A stretch of 64,000 bases of DNA, from NCBI GenBank assembly GCA_965222315.1, contig OZ244951.1, positions 5,022,001 through 5,086,000 of the forward strand, read 5' to 3'. The notes under the pieces were generated by a model that worked only from the letters and a program-made list of their open reading frames with translations, did not search any database and was not told where the DNA came from. Shown here piece by piece: positions 47,336 to 56,138 of the stretch; the stretch's first letter is position 1, and each line of letters starts with the position of its first letter. The DNA is from JACKII01 sp965222315. Its GTDB lineage: Bacteria > Pseudomonadota > Alphaproteobacteria > Bin95. A program made the position numbers and the translations under genes.

Positions 47336-48622
47336 CTAGGCGTCCTCGTTTTTCGGCGCGAACCGCGTGTAGCGGACGTCCGCCGTCAGGGCGTGGGCCA
47401 GCATGCCTTCGCCCTCCGCGATGCGGCTCATGATCGGGGCGATGTGGCGGGAGGCTTCCGGCGTCAGCCGCTGGTAGGTGCAGGTCTTGAGGAACTTGCC
47501 GACCCAGAGCCCGCCGGTAAACCGCGCCGCCCGGCCCGTCGGCAGGGTGTGGTTGGTGCCGACCCCCTTGTCGCCATAGGCCACCGTGCTTTCCTCGCCG
47601 ATGAACAGCGAGCCGTAGTTTTTCAGGCGGGCGAAGTACCAGTCGTCCTCACCCGTCAGCAGTTCCAGGTGCTCTGCGGCGTAGGCGTCGGAGAGTTCGC
47701 AGGCTTCCTCCCGGTCCTTCGCCACGACCACCTCGCCATTGTTTTTCCAGGCTTGGGCCGCGATCTCCGCGGTTGGCAGGGTGAGAAGCTGCTTCTCCAC
47801 CTCGGCCATGACTTCCCGCCCGAATGCCTCATCCAGCACGATCAGCCAGACCGGCGTGTCGGGTCCGTGCTCCGCCTGGCCCAGCAGGTCGGTCGCGACC
47901 AGGGCCGCGTCGATGGTGCCATCGGCGATGATCAACACTTCCGTCGGCCCGGCGGGCAGGTCGATGCCGCAGACGCCGAACAATTGCCTCTTGGCCGCCG
48001 CCACGAACGGGTTGCCCGGCCCGCAGATGATGTCGCATTCCGGCATGTCGAAGCAGCCATAGGCCATCGCCGCCAGCGCCTGCGCCCCGCCGAGCGAGTA
48101 GAACGCGTGCCCGCCCGCGGCCTTCATGGTGTAGAGCGTCTGCGGGTACATGCCGTCGGCGTCCCGCGGCGGCGCACAGCCGATGATCTTCTCCACACCC
48201 GCAACCGAGGCGGTACCGACCGTCATGAAGGCGCCCGCCACCAGCGGATACTTGCCGCCGGGCGTGTAGCAGCCGACGGCGTTCACCGGGATATGCTTGT
48301 GGCCGAGAGTGACGCCGGGGCGGAGCTCGATCTCCAACTCCTGCATGGTCTCTTTCTGCGCCTTGGCGAAGTCCTTCACCTGGGTGATGGCGTAGGCGAC
48401 GTCCTCTTTCCAGGTCTCTGGCAGCATGTTCTCGACCTGGCGGATGCGCTCGTCGGAGACGCGAATGGTGGGGTCGGTCCACTTGTCCAGGTCGCGGGCG
48501 TATTTGAGGACCGCATCGTCGCGGTTGACCCGGATATCCTCCAGCATGGCGTTGACGGTCGCTTCGACCTTGGTGCGGTCGAAGGCTTCGGCGTTGTCGC
48601 CGCGTTTCAGATAGGTGGCCAT
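47336..48622 (-). CDS. HisD-family dehydrogenase (HpsN/sulfopropanediol dehydrogenase-like)
   Basis: A 428-residue NAD-dependent dehydrogenase of the histidinol dehydrogenase superfamily with the conserved features GCYTPGGKYPLVAGAFMTVG (part CYTPGGKYPL), DIICGPGNPFVAAAKRQL, IDLPAGPTEVLIIAD and ERL-like AAEHLELLTG. It stands away from any histidine biosynthesis gene, so it may oxidise a different alcohol. Sulfopropanediol 3-dehydrogenases (HpsN) are close relatives. The start ATG at 48622 gives the MATYLKRGDN N-terminus. It converges on the CinA-nucleotidyltransferase fusion with a 13-base gap. Confidence 0.82.
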   Translation of the reverse strand: MATYLKRGDNAEAFDRTKVEATVNAMLEDIRVNRDDAVLKYARDLDKWTDPTIRVSDERIRQVENMLPETWKEDVAYAITQVKDFAKAQKETMQELEIELRPGVTLGHKHIPVNAVGCYTPGGKYPLVAGAFMTVGTASVAGVEKIIGCAPPRDADGMYPQTLYTMKAAGGHAFYSLGGAQALAAMAYGCFDMPECDIICGPGNPFVAAAKRQLFGVCGIDLPAGPTEVLIIADGTIDAALVATDLLGQAEHGPDTPVWLIVLDEAFGREVMAEVEKQLLTLPTAEIAAQAWKNNGEVVVAKDREEACELSDAYAAEHLELLTGEDDWYFARLKNYGSLFIGEESTVAYGDKGVGTNHTLPTGRAARFTGGLWVGKFLKTCTYQRLTPEASRHIAPIMSRIAEGEGMLAHALTADVRYTRFAPKNEDA

Positions 48623-48750
48623 GGGATGGGGAACCTCCGGCATTTCCGTGTGACTGGTGCTTGGCACCCTTCTAGGTGACCGGCGCGCGCCAGTCTATCC
48701 TAGTTGCCCGAGCCCGCTGTTAGCGCGAGCGCAGAACATTCGCTCAGCTT

Positions 48751-48768
48751 TTCGGTCATCGGACCGAA
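48751..48768. promoter_or_regulatory. Short inverted repeat upstream of the AbiJ-like gene
   Basis: TTCGGTC (48751-48757), a 4-base loop, then GACCGAA (48762-48768). The seven-base stem lies about 130 bases upstream of the AbiJ-like gene and 130 bases upstream of the divergent HisD-family gene. It could be a regulator site or a weak terminator. No promoter hexamers were picked. Confidence 0.3.
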
Positions 48769-48896
48769 TATGAGGGGCTTGCTCATTACGCGACTCCAAG
48801 ATACGCGTTTTCATATCAAAAGCGGTGGGTGTTTCTCGGTAATATTTTGTCGTCCGAGCGCTCCACCTGGTTAGTGAACATGCGTTAGGATTGGCA

Positions 48897-49841
48897 ATGG
48901 TAATATTTGAGACGTACTGGAAGCGGCAAAAAAAACTACGCGGGGAGTTGCCGGACGTCTACACTTATGACGAAATTCCAGATGCTCTGCGCGTGCAAAT
49001 AGTTCAAATAACAATGGAGGCGATTGGCGATAAAAACAGCTACTACACAAGCCGGTATAGCGATAATATTCAACATGCATACAAAAAAATTGTGGTAATT
49101 CTTCAAAAAGAATTAGGCGTTTTTAGACTCCCGCACCTTTCTAATCATTATGAAGATTGCCTTGCTATTGAACTTGGCGAGTATATCTTACGGGAACAAA
49201 GTGTCGAACATATTTTGAGCGCCATCGAAATTATATGCCATGTAATTGAAGATATTGTGAGTCAATTTGGTTATAGAGGTAACCGAAATTCCGCGGACCT
49301 AGCGCAGGAATTTATAGACGAAATAAACGGAAGATTCAAAGAGCATGGCTTGGGTTATGAATATGATGGTGAGATCATCCGTATCGATACTGAGCTTGTG
49401 CATTCAGAAGCGGTAAAACCCGCGTTAGGTCTCCTGCGTAATGCAAATTTTTTTGGTGCCGAGCAAGAGTTTTTGAGCGCATATGCGCATTATAGGAAAG
49501 GGAATTACAAAGAGGCACTAAACGATGCATTGAAAGCATTCGAAAGTACGATGAAATCGATATATGAAAAAAGACAATGGAACTATAATAAAACAGACCC
49601 CGCATCCAAATTAATTAAAGTGGCCTTCGATAACGGACTGGTGCCAAGTTTCTGGGAAAGTCATTTCTCCGCTTTGCGCACAACCCTGGAAGCAGGCGTC
49701 CCTACAGCCCGAAACAAGCTCAGCGGGCACGGGCAGGGGGCTAAGCCAACGTCTATCCCATCGCACTTGGCGGCGTATGTTCTTCATCTAACGGCGGCAA
49801 ACATTGTGTATCTGGTGAAGTCCGATGAAGCTCTTCCTTAG
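48897..49841 (+). CDS. AbiJ-like STM4504/CBY_0614 family protein with HEPN motif
   Basis: A 314-residue protein of an abortive-infection-like family. The N-terminus KRQKKLRGELPDVYTYDEIP and LRVQIVQI are characteristic of the AbiJ N-terminal domain. The C-terminal part has R272-N-K-L-S-G-H278, the R-N-x4-H catalytic motif of HEPN ribonucleases, so it probably kills or arrests infected cells by cutting RNA. The gene is visibly richer in A/T than everything nearby, with Lys/Asn/Ile-rich codons, a sign of recent transfer. The start is ATG 48897 behind AGGA. Nothing else of the system is adjacent. Confidence 0.75.
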   Translation: MVIFETYWKRQKKLRGELPDVYTYDEIPDALRVQIVQITMEAIGDKNSYYTSRYSDNIQHAYKKIVVILQKELGVFRLPHLSNHYEDCLAIELGEYILREQSVEHILSAIEIICHVIEDIVSQFGYRGNRNSADLAQEFIDEINGRFKEHGLGYEYDGEIIRIDTELVHSEAVKPALGLLRNANFFGAEQEFLSAYAHYRKGNYKEALNDALKAFESTMKSIYEKRQWNYNKTDPASKLIKVAFDNGLVPSFWESHFSALRTTLEAGVPTARNKLSGHGQGAKPTSIPSHLAAYVLHLTAANIVYLVKSDEALP

Positions 49842-49893
49842 ATTGCTGCTCGAATTAGGTGCGTCGCTTCGTTTTTAGTCCAGTTGTTTTTCT

Positions 49894-50274
49894 TTATGGC
49901 ACCCACCGCCGATTTAACTCGGTCCGGTCGTCGTAGCTGGCTTCGAAGATCGGGGCGGCCAGGGTGGCGCGGACGTGCAGCTCGCCCGTTCCGGTGTTGC
50001 GGAAGCCGTGGAACTTGCCTGCCGGGATGATGACGGAGTGCCCGGCCGTGGCGGCGTGGGTTTCGTCCCCCACCCAGACGTCGGCCTCGCCGGCGACGAT
50101 GGTCAGCACTTCCTCCACCGCGTGCAGGTGGTTCGGCGCGCCGAGGCCGGGGTCGCAGAACTGCTCGAAAATGCAAAGCTGAGAGGAGCCGGTTACAGCG
50201 GAAACCAGCATGACGGTGCGGACGCCGGTGCGCCATTCCTCGATGGGCTGGGTTGATTGATCGACGGTTAGCAT
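49894..50274 (-). CDS. Cupin-domain protein
   Basis: A 126-residue single-domain cupin with the metal-binding pattern in NHLHAVEEVLTIVAGEADVWVG (part HLHAVEEVLTIVAGEADV) and a second motif HSVIIPAGKFHGFRNTG (part IIPAGKFHGFRNTG). It probably binds one metal and a small ligand. The ATG at 50274 has GGAAGGAG upstream, and the frame further up to 50361 is not coding. It is divergent from the benzoate-CoA ligase-like gene with about 125 bases between, so regulation may be shared. Confidence 0.82.
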   Translation of the reverse strand: MLTVDQSTQPIEEWRTGVRTVMLVSAVTGSSQLCIFEQFCDPGLGAPNHLHAVEEVLTIVAGEADVWVGDETHAATAGHSVIIPAGKFHGFRNTGTGELHVRATLAAPIFEASYDDRTELNRRWVP

Positions 50275-50399
50275 GGCGGCGGGCTCCTTCCGCGAAGTTC
50301 GGCGCGGCGTCTGGCGTTTGCGGGGCTTGGCGTTATGATCCTTGGGCCGTGCTGAATACAATCAATGCGCCAAGCGCACCGCCAGGAACGCCCCGCCCG

Positions 50400-51935
50400 A
50401 TGTCTGACTATCCCCGCCACTATAACGCCGCCGCCGACATGGTCGACCGCCATCTGGCCGAGTGGCGCGGGCCGAAGCCCGCCTTCATCGATCCGGCGCG
50501 CGCCCTGACCTACGAGGAATTGGCGCTGGAATCGAACCAGGCGGCAAACCTGATGGGCGCGTTGGGTCTCCGGCGGGAGGAGCGGGTCGCCTGCATCCTG
50601 TTCGACACCTGCGACTACCCTGTGATTTTCTGGGGCGCGATCAAGGCGGGCGTCGTGCCGGTCGCGCTCAACACGCTGCTGACGGCGGAGCAATACCGCT
50701 ACATCCTGGAGGACAGCCGGGCGAGGGCGCTTTTCATCTCGCCGCAATTGTACGCCGTGGTGCAGCCGATCCTCGATGATCTTCCGTTTCTGGAGCATGT
50801 GATCGTTGTGGGGGCCGACGGGGGGTTCGCCGGCCAGCGGGCAGCCCAGCCGGAGGAATTCACGCTCGCCGACACCGTGGCGGACGAGGTGGCGTTCTGG
50901 CTCTATTCCAGCGGCTCGACCGGCATGCCGAAGGGCACGAAACACCTGCACAGCTCCATGATGGAGACCTGCCGCCTCTATGCAAAGCCCGTGCTGGGCA
51001 TCGGGGAGAGCGATGTTTTCCTCTCCGCCGCCAAGCTGTTCTTTGCCTACGGCCTCGGCAACGGCATGTCGTTCCCGCTTTCCGTCGGCGCGACGGCGAT
51101 CCTCTGGCCGGACCGGCCCACGCCAGAAGCCATGTTCCGGTTGATGCGGGAATACCAGCCGACGCTCTATTTCGGCGTGCCGACGCTGTACGCCGCCATG
51201 CTCGCCTATTTGCAACAGAACGGCGGCGAGGCGGATACGGGGGGCAATCTCCGCTACTGCGTCTCGGCGGGCGAGGCACTGCCGGAGGAGATTGGCAAGG
51301 CGTGGGAGGCGCGCTTCGGCGTGCCGATCCTGGACGGCATCGGCTCGACCGAAATGCTGCACATTTTCCTCTCCAACCATCCAGGCGCAGTGCGCTACGG
51401 CACCAGCGGCCAGCCGATTCCCGGCTATGACCTGCGGCTGGTGGACGATGACGGCACGTTGCTCGGCGATGGAGAGATCGGCGAATTGGTGGTGCGCGGC
51501 CCGACGGCGGCCGAAGGTTATTGGAACCAGCGCGCCAAGACCCGTCTAACCTTCCGGGGCGAGTGGACCCATACCGGCGACAAGTACATGCGGTCTGCCG
51601 ACGGCTACTACACCTACCAGGGCCGCACCGACGATATGTTCAAGGTCTCCGGCATCTGGGTCTCGCCGTTCGAGGTGGAGAGCGCGCTGATCAGCCATGA
51701 GGCCGTGCTGGAAGCCGCCGTGGTGCCCCATGACGAGGGCGACGGTCTCCTGAAGCCCAAGGCGTTCGTGGTGCTGAAGGGGAGCATCGCCGCCTCCGAC
51801 GATCTGTTCAAGGCGCTGAAAGCGCATGTTCAGAAAAGCGTCGGTCAATGGAAATATCCCCGCTGGGTGGAGGTGGTGGCGGAACTGCCGAAGACCGCCA
51901 CCGGCAAGATCCAGCGCTACAAACTGCGTGACTGA
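50400..51935 (+). CDS. Benzoate-CoA ligase family protein
   Basis: AMP-forming acyl/aryl-CoA ligase of 511 residues. The P-loop is YSSGSTGMPKG at 169-179, followed by HLHSSMMETCRLYAKPVLGI, which closely follows benzoate-CoA ligases, and FFAYGLGN. The C-terminal TATGKIQRYK holds the catalytic Lys. Aromatic acids such as benzoate or a hydroxybenzoate are probable substrates, activated for ring degradation. The start ATG at 50400 is preferred over a GTG at 50349. The SDR gene follows 48 bases after, as in aromatic catabolic operons. Confidence 0.86.
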   Translation: MSDYPRHYNAAADMVDRHLAEWRGPKPAFIDPARALTYEELALESNQAANLMGALGLRREERVACILFDTCDYPVIFWGAIKAGVVPVALNTLLTAEQYRYILEDSRARALFISPQLYAVVQPILDDLPFLEHVIVVGADGGFAGQRAAQPEEFTLADTVADEVAFWLYSSGSTGMPKGTKHLHSSMMETCRLYAKPVLGIGESDVFLSAAKLFFAYGLGNGMSFPLSVGATAILWPDRPTPEAMFRLMREYQPTLYFGVPTLYAAMLAYLQQNGGEADTGGNLRYCVSAGEALPEEIGKAWEARFGVPILDGIGSTEMLHIFLSNHPGAVRYGTSGQPIPGYDLRLVDDDGTLLGDGEIGELVVRGPTAAEGYWNQRAKTRLTFRGEWTHTGDKYMRSADGYYTYQGRTDDMFKVSGIWVSPFEVESALISHEAVLEAAVVPHDEGDGLLKPKAFVVLKGSIAASDDLFKALKAHVQKSVGQWKYPRWVEVVAELPKTATGKIQRYKLRD

Positions 51936-51983
51936 CCGCAGCCGCATCCAACGATCAACCGATACCAAAGAGGAATTCCTCCC

Positions 51984-52748
51984 ATGCCTGCTTTTGAGAA
52001 CCGCATTTCGTTTGTCACCGGCGCTGGGTCCGGCATTGGCCAGGCCATGGCGCTGAAACTGGCGGCGGAGGGCTCCACCGTTGTCTGCTCCGACATCAAC
52101 GAGCAGGGGGCCCAGGCGACCGCCGCGCGGGTCGAGGAATTGGGCGCGAAGGCGGTGGTCAACGCGCTCGACACGTCCAGCGAGGAAGCGGTGAAGGAAG
52201 CGCTCGCCAAGGCGAAGCGCGATCTGGGGCGCCTGGACGTGCTGATGAACAATGCGGGCGTCGGCAGCAAGAATTGGGAGACGACCACCGCGATCAATCT
52301 GGACGGTGTTTATTTTGGCCTGATTCATGCCTGCCCGATGATGGCGGAGCAGGGCGGCGGCGCTATCGTCAACACCGCCTCGGTCGCGGGACTGAACGCA
52401 TTGATGCGGCCCGTCGAGTATCACGACGACCCGGCGCGGGTGAAAGCCGTCAGCGCTTATGTCGCCAGCAAGCACGGCGTTGTCGGCCTGACCAAGCAGT
52501 TTGCCGTCGCCTTCGGCACCAAGGGCGTCCGGGTCAACGCGGTATGCCCCGGCTATATTAAGACGCCGATCATCTCCGGCATTCTGGAGCGTGAGGGCGG
52601 TGAAGGCTTCCTGAAGACCCTGCACCCGATGGGCCGCCTCGGCCAGCCGGAAGAGGTGGCGCAGGTGGCGGCATTTCTCGCCAGCGACGCGGCGAGTTTC
52701 GTTACCGGCGTCGCCATGCCGGTGGATGGCGGGTATTCGGCACGCTAG
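51984..52748 (+). CDS. Short-chain dehydrogenase/reductase
   Basis: NAD(P)-binding enzyme of 254 residues with TGAGSGIG near 11-18, NNAGVG, the active site in SAYVASKHGVVG (Tyr-x3-Lys) and GGYSAR at the end. It sits 48 bases downstream of the benzoate-CoA ligase-like gene on the same strand, with a ribosome site AGAGGAATT before its ATG, so it may share its transcript and act on a ring-derived alcohol. The substrate is not assigned. Confidence 0.88.
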   Translation: MPAFENRISFVTGAGSGIGQAMALKLAAEGSTVVCSDINEQGAQATAARVEELGAKAVVNALDTSSEEAVKEALAKAKRDLGRLDVLMNNAGVGSKNWETTTAINLDGVYFGLIHACPMMAEQGGGAIVNTASVAGLNALMRPVEYHDDPARVKAVSAYVASKHGVVGLTKQFAVAFGTKGVRVNAVCPGYIKTPIISGILEREGGEGFLKTLHPMGRLGQPEEVAQVAAFLASDAASFVTGVAMPVDGGYSAR

Positions 52749-52883
52749 TAATCCGATCGAAGCGCATGCATCCGTAAGCGCTTCGTGATTTAGCCCACTT
52801 TTTCCATCGAACCACCAGCGCAAACGTGAGCGGCCGCATCCGGGATCAGCTGGATTTACAGACCAAACAGCAGGCGGACATTG

Positions 52884-54119
52884 ATGTTTCGACTAATACT
52901 GGTTGCGTTTCTGACGCTCGCTGCGTGCGACGACGAAACCACGGCGAAAGATATCGCTGAGGAAAGCATCAACTTACCGCGCCCTTCGAAAGAAGCCCCG
53001 GCATATACGGCGCCTGCCAACTTCGAGCGAACCGGCCGTGAGATAATGCCCCTGGAGAACATCGTCGCTGAGTTAGAGCCGCATTGGCGTGATGTTGGTT
53101 CGTGCGAACAGGTCGCCTATCGCAAGGATATCAGAGAGCAGACCTACGAATACCGGCTCTTGTACACATTCAGCCGAAGCGCAGGCCAGGTATTCAATCT
53201 GGCATGCGAGATGGAACAGCACGGCTACTACGTCTCCCACGTTGCCCGTGTGCAAAAGGAGATCTGGAGCGACTACAACCAGCGTTTTGAGCTGCGCCTG
53301 TTCACTTTTTTCCGTGTCCGGTCAGCAGACGGCAGTGCCGACTTCGCGACCTATCTGACAAGCGGTTTTCACACGAACGGCAACGTCAATCTCGATGGCT
53401 GCAATCATGAGGAGCAGTGGTGCTATTTTCTGTACCGGCCGAACACGGTCATCAACATGGAAAACGGGCTGTTCACACGCTTCAAGATCGAGCGGCGCAA
53501 TCGGTCGGAATTCTATGAGGACTCTGGGCCGGTTGCGCTAATGCTCGGCAAGGACATGCCGGACGTTGCGGCATTTGTTTCCGGCGAGAGCGACGCGATC
53601 CCGCGTGCGCTTGCGTGGCGGGCGTTGGTGCGGGAGGTTCAGCGCCAGTATCCCGAAGGCCAGCGTGAAGCATTGGATCTGTACGGCTATGTGCGGCCAA
53701 GCCAGAGCGGTATCGTCATCGAAGACGTCGGCGCCAACTTGGGTTTGTCGGGGACCGATGCCACCTACGTTGTTCGGTTGACGGAGAAGCCGGATTGCGA
53801 GGGAACGGAGAATGCTGAGGTCCGGCAATGTCGGCTGAAGGTAGAGACGAGTTTCAGCGCCTATAACCGGGCAACCGGCTCGCGCCACACCAAGGTCGCG
53901 CAAATCGCCAATGTTGCCGCGAGCGGCAGTCAAAAAGCGGATGTCGAGGCGCTATTCGTTAAAGCCGAAAGCGGCTGGCGGCTGGTCGTTACAGACCAGA
54001 TCGCGCGCTTTTTGTCTGGTGTCGATCGCCGCAATGATTGGGTTGTCCGCACTAGCGACGGCCGCACGCTGCAAGGCGCTCCTGCCGTTTCATGCATCGC
54101 CGACCCGAACCTTTGCTGA
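52884..54119 (+). CDS. Lipoprotein of unknown function
   Basis: A 411-residue protein with a lipoprotein signal, M-F-R-L-I-L-V-A-F-L-T-L-A-A-C, lipidated at Cys15. The mature part is about 395 residues, rich in Arg, Glu and Tyr with several isolated Cys residues (such as SCEQVAYR, LACEMEQHGYYV, DGCNHEEQWCYF, CEGTENAEVRQC) that could form disulfides. No family was recognised. It is predicted to face the periplasm or outer membrane. The ATG at 52884 is preceded by GGCGGA, and a TTG at 52881 opens the same frame. Confidence 0.7.
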   Translation: MFRLILVAFLTLAACDDETTAKDIAEESINLPRPSKEAPAYTAPANFERTGREIMPLENIVAELEPHWRDVGSCEQVAYRKDIREQTYEYRLLYTFSRSAGQVFNLACEMEQHGYYVSHVARVQKEIWSDYNQRFELRLFTFFRVRSADGSADFATYLTSGFHTNGNVNLDGCNHEEQWCYFLYRPNTVINMENGLFTRFKIERRNRSEFYEDSGPVALMLGKDMPDVAAFVSGESDAIPRALAWRALVREVQRQYPEGQREALDLYGYVRPSQSGIVIEDVGANLGLSGTDATYVVRLTEKPDCEGTENAEVRQCRLKVETSFSAYNRATGSRHTKVAQIANVAASGSQKADVEALFVKAESGWRLVVTDQIARFLSGVDRRNDWVVRTSDGRTLQGAPAVSCIADPNLC

Positions 54120-54194
54120 GGGGGATGGCAATTCCTGGCGTGAATAGGCCGTGCAGTGCTCAGGAAACATCGTGCTGTATCCTAATGCCGCCGG

Positions 54195-55136
54195 CTACGC
54201 GGCACAGCCGCTGAGTTCCGCCGCCGTTGGCATGTCTGCGCCGCGGCGGGTGCAGGTGACGGCGGCGGCTTTGACGGCAAGTTCCAGATAGTGCTGCATG
54301 GTTGCGATGGGCAGGGATGCGAGCCGGTCATCAAATGCGCCCGCTTGTGCAAAACGTGCCAATAGCGTGGCGGAAACGGTGTCGCCCGCCCCGACCGTAT
54401 CGGCGACGGCAACGGCAGGCGGTTGGGCGTATAGTTCCTCACCCTTGAACCATGCGCGCAAGACGCCTGGTCTGTCCGTCAACACGACAAGGCGCAGTGG
54501 CTTTGCTGCCGCCCAACGGCGGGCGACGTCCAGCGGCGCACTCTCCGGGTAGAGGAGGGTAAGGTCTTCCGTGCTTACCTTGATCATGCTAGCGACCCGC
54601 CGGAACGCCTCCACACGCGCCCGCCATCGGCTCATGTCCGGTTCGACCGCCGGGCGCGTGTTGGGATCGTAGCAGATGAACCGGTCGGCATAGCGCCGGG
54701 CCAATGCCAGCATGGCATTCCCTACCGGGTCCATGACAGAAGCATAGGAGCCGATGTGAAGCGCCCGGATATCCCCTGACAACGGAGGAATGTCTGCTTC
54801 GGTCAGTCCGGTATCGGCAGAACCTAGGCCGTAGAAGGTATAGCTGGGATTGCCCGCCGCATCCTGACCCACGAGGCTGATGGTGGTCGGGCGGTCGCTG
54901 AAAACCAGATAGTTCTGGCCGACGCCTTCCGCGGCAATGCGTGCGAGCAGGCGCTCTCCCAGCATATCCCGTGACAGACCGGTGAAGAGGGCCGCCTGTG
55001 CCCCTTGGCGGACGATGCCGATGGCGGTGTTCAGGGCGGAGCCGCCGTAGCGGCCATCGAGCGATAGCTGGCCCGGTGCGGGTTCTGCCGCCTGAAACAC
55101 GTCATACAAAGCCTCGCCACAGACGAGAATGGTCAT
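54195..55136 (-). CDS. PfkB-family sugar kinase
   Basis: Ribokinase-like kinase of 313 residues, probably a fructokinase or similar. The N-terminal GEALYDVF and GRYGGSALNTAIGIVRQG (part GGSALNTAIGIVRQG) bind sugar and the C-terminal DTVGAGDTVSATLL carries the anion hole and catalytic Asp. The true ATG is at 55136, after AAGGG. The preceding 77 codons in the frame are not family-like. The substrate is unknown. It is divergent from an EamA gene. Confidence 0.87.
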   Translation of the reverse strand: MTILVCGEALYDVFQAAEPAPGQLSLDGRYGGSALNTAIGIVRQGAQAALFTGLSRDMLGERLLARIAAEGVGQNYLVFSDRPTTISLVGQDAAGNPSYTFYGLGSADTGLTEADIPPLSGDIRALHIGSYASVMDPVGNAMLALARRYADRFICYDPNTRPAVEPDMSRWRARVEAFRRVASMIKVSTEDLTLLYPESAPLDVARRWAAAKPLRLVVLTDRPGVLRAWFKGEELYAQPPAVAVADTVGAGDTVSATLLARFAQAGAFDDRLASLPIATMQHYLELAVKAAAVTCTRRGADMPTAAELSGCAA

Positions 55137-55265
55137 GCACTTTGCCCTTGCGATGCAGATCGCGCTACGGGTCGGCGATCCACTGTCGAGTTTTGGCCCC
55201 AGGAACGCTACCATCGGAAGGATGGGCGTGCCAGCAGCGCGCCTCCGCATGAAAGTCTGTGCCTC

Positions 55266-56138
55266 TTGCGCCCTATACTGTTCGTCCTTACCGCCTGTGC
55301 GTTTTTTGCCAGCACCAATCTGATCGCCAAGCTTGTCGCCGAGACTCAGGCTGAGAACACAATACACCCGCTGGTGATCACCTTCGGGCGCTATCTTTCA
55401 GGTTTTTTACTGGTGGCACCGGCACTGTTCACGGGCTTTGCCAGCACGCGCTCCAAAGTGCCGGCGCTCTATCTGCTGAGGAGCGGCGGCGGGGTTGCGT
55501 CCTCCACTTTCATGTTCATCGGGGTCGCCTACCTGCCAGTGGCCGATGTGACGGCGATATCCTTCGCCAGCCCCTTCTTTGCGCTGATGCTGGCGGCGCT
55601 GTTCCTGGGAGAGAAGGTGCGCGGCGCGCGCTGGGGGGCGGTGACGTTGGGCTTTACCGGTGCGCTGCTGATTACCCGCCCGACGCCGGACACGTTCCAG
55701 GTGATGGCGCTGGTACCGTTGGCCGCTGCAGTGACTATCGCCATAGAGGTTACCTGCGCCCGTTTCATCGCCCAGCGGGACTCGGTAGGCACAACGATGG
55801 TTTGGACCAACGGTGTGGGGCTGATTATCACGTCTGTACTCATGCTGTTCCTCTGGTCCACGCCGACCTGGGAGCAGTCAGCTCTAATCTTCGCCATCGG
55901 CGCGGCCACGGTCAGTGGCCAGACACTGATGATCAAGGCGATCAGCGTGGGCGAGGCCAGCCTGCTGGCACCACTATTCTACTCCACCTTGGTCTATGCT
56001 GCCGTCTTCGCCTGGCTAGCTTTCGGTGAGGTGCCTGCGGTATGGACATGGGCAGGTGCGGCACTCATCGTCGCGAGCGGTCTATGGTTGGCAGGGAGCG
56101 GAAGGCGTTGGGACTCATTACGGCGGCGCGCGGGTTAG
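55266..56138 (+). CDS. EamA/DMT-family transporter
   Basis: A 290-residue membrane protein with ten predicted helices in two EamA halves. The first half has VADVTAISFASPFFALMLAALFLGEKVRGARWGAVTLGF (parts ISFASPFFAL and LFLGEKVRGARWG), and the second ends ALIVASGLWLAGSGRRW (part GLWLAGSGRRW). A TTG at 55266 is the likely start, with a weak site GAAAG about ten bases before. It overlaps the start of the next gene by 55 bases. The substrate is unknown. Confidence 0.83.
   Translation: MRPILFVLTACAFFASTNLIAKLVAETQAENTIHPLVITFGRYLSGFLLVAPALFTGFASTRSKVPALYLLRSGGGVASSTFMFIGVAYLPVADVTAISFASPFFALMLAALFLGEKVRGARWGAVTLGFTGALLITRPTPDTFQVMALVPLAAAVTIAIEVTCARFIAQRDSVGTTMVWTNGVGLIITSVLMLFLWSTPTWEQSALIFAIGAATVSGQTLMIKAISVGEASLLAPLFYSTLVYAAVFAWLAFGEVPAVWTWAGAALIVASGLWLAGSGRRWDSLRRRAG

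Noticed and set aside
47393..48679. Plus-strand frame of 428 codons opposite the HisD-family gene
   Set aside because: Antisense shadow with low-complexity composition.
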